Below, piece by piece: positions 7,742 to 10,741 of a stretch of DNA of 10,741 nt (within the stretch, counting starts at the first letter, position 1; each line of letters starts with the position of its first letter). Under the pieces are notes generated by a model, which saw only the letters and a program-made list of their open reading frames with translations, made no database searches and was not told the DNA's origin. This DNA is from Candidatus Competibacteraceae bacterium. Its GTDB lineage: Bacteria; Pseudomonadota; Gammaproteobacteria; Competibacterales; Competibacteraceae. A program made the translations under genes and the position numbers. The stretch spans positions 1-10,741 of the forward strand of contig SKOM01000088.1 in assembly GCA_007120095.1 (NCBI GenBank), written 5' to 3'.

Positions 7742-7759
7742 CCATGCTATAGCACATGG
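7742..7759 (+). promoter_or_regulatory. Palindrome over the receiver-gene start, with -10-like core
   Basis: TGCTATAGCA at 7745-7754 is a perfect 10-bp palindrome, flanked by CCATG (7742) and CATGG (to 7759). It sits where a -10 element would be expected downstream of the Anr-like box, and TATAGC (7748-7753) is a weak -10 candidate. It may be an operator or a chance palindrome. Confidence 0.3.
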
Positions 7760-8157
7760 AAAAGCGCTGTCAGATCATCCCCAAGCCCGTTGTTCACGTT
7801 GTGGACAGTGACAGGGCTGTTTGTGAGGGCATTCAAGTGCTGCTCCGGGGCATGGCCGACAATGTCCGCGCCTATCCGGATGCCGAAGCCTTTCTGGCAG
7901 ACTTGCCTGTTGATGCTGAAGGATGTCTGATTGTTGAGGTTAATCTGCCGGGTATCAGTGGGCTGGATTTGTTAGAGCAGTTGCATGAGCGTGGTATTCA
8001 CCTGCCGGTCATTGTGCTGGCCAGTTTTAGTGATGTCCCAATGGCGGTACGAGCCATGCGCTCAGGGGCCATGGACTTTATTGATAAACCGTTTGTAGAT
8101 CGGGTTCTGCGTACGCGGGTTCGTCAGGCGCTGGCCTGCGCCCAGGTTTCAGTTTGA
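7756..8157 (+). CDS. Stand-alone degenerate (pseudo)receiver protein
   Basis: This 133-residue protein is a single receiver domain without an output domain. It is clearly related to the FixJ-type regulator upstream: the segments LPVIVLASFSDVPMAVRAM and GAMDFIDKPF align without gaps to its VIVITGHGDVPMAVEAM and GAVDFLQKPF. Three of five functional residues differ. The phospho-acceptor Asp is Glu (E61 in IVEVNLPGISG, codon GAG), the second, Mg-binding acid of the acidic pair is Ser (S18 in VDSD), and the switch Thr is Ala (A89). D17 and K111 remain. Normal phosphotransfer is therefore unlikely; Asp-to-Glu often mimics the active state. ATG 7756 is the only start that keeps the whole fold, since an in-frame TAG lies two codons upstream, yet it has no ribosome binding site, so the mRNA may be leaderless or nearly so. 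The USP gene follows after 49 bases. Likely function: protein-protein interaction in the same pathway (inference). Confidence 0.88.
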   Translation: MEKRCQIIPKPVVHVVDSDRAVCEGIQVLLRGMADNVRAYPDAEAFLADLPVDAEGCLIVEVNLPGISGLDLLEQLHERGIHLPVIVLASFSDVPMAVRAMRSGAMDFIDKPFVDRVLRTRVRQALACAQVSV

Positions 8158-8206
8158 GAATCTTCGGGCGAGGTGTAGCGGTGTGTTTAACCAGAGGAGA
8201 GGTGTC

Positions 8207-9031
8207 ATGTCCCTAAAAGATATTTTAGTTTATGTTGACAATACCCCGGCAACTTCGATGCGGATTGAGGCGGCATCGGCCTTGGCGGCCAGGTATCAGG
8301 CGCATCTGACCGGTCTGTACGTGATTCCGCAATACTTTGTGCCTAGCTATGCGGAAATCCACATCCCGGCGGCAGTGCTGGAACGTCAAGAGTCTGAGGC
8401 CCAAAAAGAAGCCGAGCAGGCCGAGCAGCTCTTCAGGAAATTGGTCGAAAATTCCGGATTTCCAATAGAGTGGGTGTGTAAGCGCGGTTATGTCGATCAG
8501 ATCCTGATTGCCCGTTCACGCTACACGGATTTGGTGGTTATCGGTCAGGCTGAAGAAGGCGGCATTCTCGATCCGGACAGCGAACTGGAAGACCAAATGC
8601 TGCTCAGCAGCGCCCGGCCGGTATTGATTATACCTTATATTGGCCTGCAAGCGCCTATTGGGCGGCGTATCATGATTGCATGGAAAAATACCCGCGAGAC
8701 AGTGCGAGCTGTCCACGATGCCATGCCGCTGCTGCAAGCGGCCGATGAGGTTCAAGTGGTCATGGTGAATCCTAAGGCTGGGGATGGCGATGCGCCGACG
8801 GCGGATATTTGTCGGCATCTCGATCGGCATGGTGTCAAGGTCGAATCGGCGCATATTGTCGCCCGGGATATTGAGGTCGGCGACGCCTTGCTGTCACGCG
8901 CTGCTGATGAAAGTATTGATTTAATGGTACTGGGGGCTTACGGTCATCAGCGCTGGCGTGAGACAGTATTCGGCGGGGTGACCCGGCACTTATTGCAGCA
9001 CATGACCGTGCCGGTGTTGATGTCCCATTAA
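8207..9031 (+). CDS. Tandem-domain universal stress protein
   Basis: The 274-residue cytoplasmic protein contains two USP (UspA-type Rossmann-like) domains. The first, about residues 1-145, begins KDILVYVDNTP and has the adenine-pocket region DLVVIGQ but lacks the glycine motif. The second, about 150-274, begins RRIMIAWKNTRE and keeps GAYG-x9-GG (G243, G246, G256, G257), a variant of the ATP-binding G-x2-G-x9-G-(S/T) motif in which Gly takes the Ser/Thr place. ATP binding by the second domain is thus plausible. A helical, Glu/Gln-rich insert (about 58-80) lies in domain one. ATG 8207 is chosen because AGGAGAGG lies just 4 bases upstream; an in-frame GTG at 8183 would place that site inside the gene. 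In pseudomonads several such USPs belong to the Anr regulon, which fits the Anr-like box before the neighbouring receiver gene. The stop overlaps the yqjG stop on the other strand. Confidence 0.92.
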   Translation: MSLKDILVYVDNTPATSMRIEAASALAARYQAHLTGLYVIPQYFVPSYAEIHIPAAVLERQESEAQKEAEQAEQLFRKLVENSGFPIEWVCKRGYVDQILIARSRYTDLVVIGQAEEGGILDPDSELEDQMLLSSARPVLIIPYIGLQAPIGRRIMIAWKNTRETVRAVHDAMPLLQAADEVQVVMVNPKAGDGDAPTADICRHLDRHGVKVESAHIVARDIEVGDALLSRAADESIDLMVLGAYGHQRWRETVFGGVTRHLLQHMTVPVLMSH

Positions 9032-9975
9032 CGGCTTAGCAGCTCGCGGTGGTGGGGCGCGTCAAAATCCAGAACCGGACCGAGCGGAACGATTCGGGTG
9101 GGGTTGATTTGTGGGTGGCTGGTGTAATAGTGGGTTTTGATGTGTTCGAAATCCACTGTTTCTGCTACTCCCGGCCATTGGTACAGCTCGCGGGTATACG
9201 CCCATAAGGCGGGATAGTCCGTGAGTTGGCGACGGTTGCATTTGAAATGACAATGGTACACGCTGTCAAAGCGCACCAGGGTTGTAAACAACCGCCAGTC
9301 CGCTTCGGTGATGCGTTTACCCAGTAAATAGCGCTGTTTGGCGAGTTTATGCTCCAGCCGATCCAACGCCGTGAACAGTGTATTGGCTGCTGAATCATAG
9401 GCCTTTTGTGACATGGCAAAACCACTGCGGTACACGCCATTATTGACCTGTTCGTAAATCTCTGCATTGATGGCATCGATACCCTCACGCAAATCCACCG
9501 GATAGAAATCCGGATCCGCTGCTCCCCACGCATCGAAATGACTGTTGAGCATACGAATAATCTCGCTGGATTCGTTGCTGACAATAGTGTGCTCTTGTTT
9601 GTCCCACAGTACGGGCACGGTGACTTTAGTCGTGCAGCGGGGATCGGCATGGGTGTAGAGCTGCTGCAAATAATTATAACCGTAGAGCGGATCGGGGTGC
9701 TCGGTGCTGAATGACCAGCCCAGTTCGCCCATATAGGGGTCAACCACCACGACATCAATGATCGACTCCAATTGTTTCAGGCGGCGCATAATCAGGGTGC
9801 GGTGCGCCCAAGGGCAGGCCAGTGACACATACAGGCAGTAACGCCCCGGTTCCGCTGGGAAGCGAGGTTCGCCGATCCAATGGCGGAATACGCTGTCTTT
9901 ACGCAGAAATTGCCCGTCTTTGGCGATGGGGATGACACCATCCGCATGCCAGATGCCATCAATTAATTGTCCCAT
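9028..9975 (-). CDS. yqjG: Glutathionyl-hydroquinone reductase (xi-class GST)
   Basis: This is a xi-class glutathione transferase that reduces glutathionyl-hydroquinones to hydroquinones using glutathione. The 315-residue product matches E. coli YqjG from its first residues (MGQLIDGIWH) onward. The catalytic motif LYVSLACPWAHRTLIMR has the active Cys at residue 54. Further matches are KVTVPVLWDK, TIVSNESSEIIRM (the glutathione-binding ESSEI region), NNGVYRSGFA, TEADWRLFTTLVRFD and INPTRIVPLGP near the C-terminus. Start ATG 9975 is supported by the YqjG N-terminus and by AGGAA 6 bases before it; an in-frame ATG at 10020 would add 15 unrelated residues. The Trp and Tyr residues typical of the class appear kept. 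It is a separate minus-strand unit, but shares the glutathione theme with gshA about 3.5 kb away. No frameshift or truncation is seen. Confidence 0.95.
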   Translation of the reverse strand: MGQLIDGIWHADGVIPIAKDGQFLRKDSVFRHWIGEPRFPAEPGRYCLYVSLACPWAHRTLIMRRLKQLESIIDVVVVDPYMGELGWSFSTEHPDPLYGYNYLQQLYTHADPRCTTKVTVPVLWDKQEHTIVSNESSEIIRMLNSHFDAWGAADPDFYPVDLREGIDAINAEIYEQVNNGVYRSGFAMSQKAYDSAANTLFTALDRLEHKLAKQRYLLGKRITEADWRLFTTLVRFDSVYHCHFKCNRRQLTDYPALWAYTRELYQWPGVAETVDFEHIKTHYYTSHPQINPTRIVPLGPVLDFDAPHHRELLSR

Positions 9976-10059
9976 AACATTTCCTGGTGAGCGGTTGAGT
10001 GATTCCAGAAAGCTTAACATGACCAGTTAAAAGTCTCACCCCAAGTCAATACGCAGGAA

Positions 10060-10346
10060 TTTAAATCGTCCAAGTGTCCGATCACCGGTCCGATCCGATG
10101 TGCTGGGCGGGCAAGGTGATGAGCTTGTCGGACATGATGAAAGACTCTTGCCGGAGTCCGTTGTGCTCATCAGGCGATACCGGGATACGGAAATCCCCGG
10201 TCTGCGGTATGGCGAATGTGGTGATCGGGCACAGGGTAACGCTGGATGGTTCGGTCAGCGTCAGATCGTTTTGCACGATTACCGCCGGTCGGGGCTTGCC
10301 GTAAGTAAGGTCCGCCAGCATAGGTGACTATAGCGCTGTGCCTCAG
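10060..10346 (-). pseudogene. MazF/PemK-type toxin gene, frameshifted remnant
   Basis: Minus-strand translation shows MazF/PemK endoribonuclease blocks in three frames. Position 10346 would be the start, in a four-base overlap with the antitoxin stop, but the codon is CTG (CTGA, not ATGA or GTGA). From there CTG AGG CAC AGC GCT ATA GTC ACC gives LRHSAIVT, where the family usually has an Arg-Gly-Asp type (RGDIVT) start. One extra base at 10322 then shifts the frame to ADLTYGKPRPAVIVQND, followed by SVTLCPITT, DFRIPVSPDEHNGLRQES and SDKLITLPAQHIG. This frame stops at TGA 10082-10084, and IGHLDD, expected near the MazF C-terminus, continues in another frame from 10082. A shortened 79-residue product starting at ATG 10321 is possible, but it would lack the first strand with its conserved Arg-Gly and the C-terminal helix. 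I judge the toxin inactive. Confidence 0.72.
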
Positions 10347-10555
10347 CGCCAATCGGCGAACTCCGGCTCGACCATCCAATCCGGATCGTCCGCAGCCTCG
10401 GCCAGATTGCGCAGCTGCCGCTCGATCCGCGCCCGTACAAAGGGATCGGTAGTATCCAGACGCCAGACTTCGGCTGCTCGATAACCAGCGGCCCGCATCC
10501 GCTGGCGATAGTCGCGGCTGCGTTGGGCGTTGGAGCGGGTTTCCGATGCGGGCAT
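10343..10555 (-). CDS. MazE-family antitoxin (DUF3018-like), probably orphaned
   Basis: The product (70 residues from ATG 10555, 75 from ATG 10570) resembles the short MazE-family antitoxins paired with MazF/PemK toxins. It has an Arg-rich N-terminus (RSNAQRSRDYRQRMRAAGYR) fitting a DNA-binding helix, then VWRLDTTDPFVRARIERQLR, and an acidic C-terminus (EAADDPDWMVEPEFADWR) of the kind that wraps the toxin. Order (antitoxin first) and the four-base overlap with the toxin remnant are those of a toxin-antitoxin operon. I prefer ATG 10555: a good promoter predicts transcription starting near 10575, which leaves room for GGAA as a ribosome binding site before 10555, whereas ATG 10570 would be almost leaderless. 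The frame is intact while the toxin is broken. The longer overlapping minus-strand frame (10170-10616) is a shadow. Confidence 0.72.
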   Translation of the reverse strand: MPASETRSNAQRSRDYRQRMRAAGYRAAEVWRLDTTDPFVRARIERQLRNLAEAADDPDWMVEPEFADWR

Positions 10556-10581
10556 CACGAGATTTTCCATTCAGGCGGTAT

Positions 10582-10610
10582 TTTATAAAAATATCCGTTC
10601 CTAAGGACAA
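10582..10610 (-). promoter_or_regulatory. Sigma70-type promoter of the antitoxin gene
   Basis: On the minus strand, TTGTCC (10610-10605, 4 of 6 to the -35 consensus) and TATAAA (10587-10582, 5 of 6 to the -10 consensus) are separated by exactly 17 bases. The -10 lies inside the palindrome TTTTATAAAA (10581-10590), a possible operator for autoregulation by the antitoxin, as is common in such modules. Confidence 0.55.
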
Positions 10611-10639
10611 TTGCAATGATTGACCAGTTGCGCGACAAG

Positions 10640-10659
10640 CCCCGCCGTTCAGGGCGGGG
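10640..10659. repeat. GC-rich hairpin, IS200/IS605-end-like
   Basis: CCCCGCC (10640-10646) and GGCGGGG (10653-10659) form a perfect 7-bp stem with loop GTTCAG, preceded by AAG. Hairpins of the form AAGCCCCGCC-loop-GGCGGGG are familiar at the right end of IS200/IS605 (tnpB) elements just after tnpB. No tnpB lies to its left here, so it would be a relic or a short non-autonomous copy. It has no T-run and is not a standard terminator. Confidence 0.45.
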
Positions 10660-10663
10660 AAGG

Positions 10664-10715
10664 ATAGCGCGCGGCGCGGGAATCCCCCTTGCGGGGATTC
10701 GCATAGCGCCGCTAT
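10664..10715. repeat. Long imperfect palindrome with nested stems
   Basis: The inner stem is GAATCCCC (10680-10687) with GGGGATTC (10693-10700) around the loop CTTGC. The outer stem is GCGGCGC (10671-10677) with GCGCCGC (10706-10712), and ATAGC (10664) with GCTAT (to 10715) extends it with a bulge. It follows the preceding hairpin at once; together they could be one short palindromic element, a REP-like repeat, or a transposon end. Confidence 0.55.
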
Positions 10716-10718
10716 AAT
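10689..10718 (+). promoter_or_regulatory. Promoter-like TATAAT near the right edge
   Basis: A perfect TATAAT at 10713-10718 is followed by AAGCGCG, a GC-rich discriminator of the sort found at stringently controlled (tRNA, rRNA, translation) promoters. The -35 is weak: TTGCGG at 10689-10694 with an 18-base spacer, inside the palindrome. The transcript would run to the right, out of the window. A chance match is possible. Confidence 0.4.
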
Positions 10719-10741
10719 AAGCGCGTTCTTTGAACCTACGG

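Noticed and set aside
9976..10020. Upstream ATG extending YqjG by 15 residues
   Set aside because: YqjG homologues start at MGQLIDG, and AGGAA lies directly before that ATG; the longer start has no ribosome binding site.
9976..10060. Promoter of yqjG starting from TTGACT on the minus strand
   Set aside because: No acceptable -10 hexamer occurs at 16-18 bases from it, so I could not support a specific promoter.
10074..10327. Two plus-strand frames of about 75 residues opposite the toxin remnant
   Set aside because: They are antisense shadows with no recognisable domain, while the minus strand shows MazF/PemK blocks.
10170..10616. 148-residue minus-strand open frame
   Set aside because: It runs out of frame through the antitoxin and toxin remnant; the family blocks are in the other frames. 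Only its short IVT segment belongs to the broken toxin.
1..10741. CRISPR arrays, tRNA or rRNA genes
   Set aside because: I saw no regularly spaced repeat array and no tRNA- or rRNA-like sequence on either strand; I could not run a covariance search.

Overview
The window looks like a chromosomal segment from a gammaproteobacterium. The evidence is an E. coli-type glutamate-cysteine ligase (gshA) with a TTG start, a pitrilysin-like M16 peptidase, a YqjG-type glutathionyl-hydroquinone reductase, a TRAP transporter subunit, and an Anr/FNR-type box of the pseudomonad kind. Composition is moderately GC-rich and coding density is high. I cannot name a genus from the sequence alone.

Layout. Positions 1-900 (minus strand) hold the 5' part of a TRAP small permease gene (dctQ-like, running off the left edge) preceded by a small membrane protein gene. 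Positions 1050-3911 (plus) encode an exported M16 metallopeptidase, followed by a strong 10-bp hairpin. Positions 3994-7675 (plus) form a tight run: gshA, a short lipoprotein, a soluble PAS histidine kinase of the FixL/DctB type, and a FixJ-type response regulator whose start overlaps the kinase stop. An 80-bp gap carrying an Anr/FNR-like box then leads to a stand-alone receiver protein with a degenerate phosphorylation site and a tandem universal stress protein (7756-9031). The USP gene converges on yqjG (9028-9975, minus), and the two stop codons overlap in TTAA. From about 10060 to 10570 (minus) lies a MazE/MazF-type toxin-antitoxin module with an intact antitoxin and a frameshifted toxin. 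The last 100 bases contain two GC-rich hairpins resembling an IS200/IS605-type end or another palindromic repeat, and a promoter-like TATAAT.

How the genes may work together. gshA and yqjG share glutathione chemistry. The central piece is a two-component system (kinase plus FixJ-like regulator) followed by a FixJ-derived receiver that has lost three of the five key residues (phospho-Asp to Glu, Mg-binding acid to Ser, switch Thr to Ala). With the USP it sits downstream of an oxygen-type regulator box. My inference is a low-oxygen or redox response unit in which the degenerate receiver acts as a non-phosphorylatable or phospho-mimic partner. This unit is the best candidate in the window for something not yet described.
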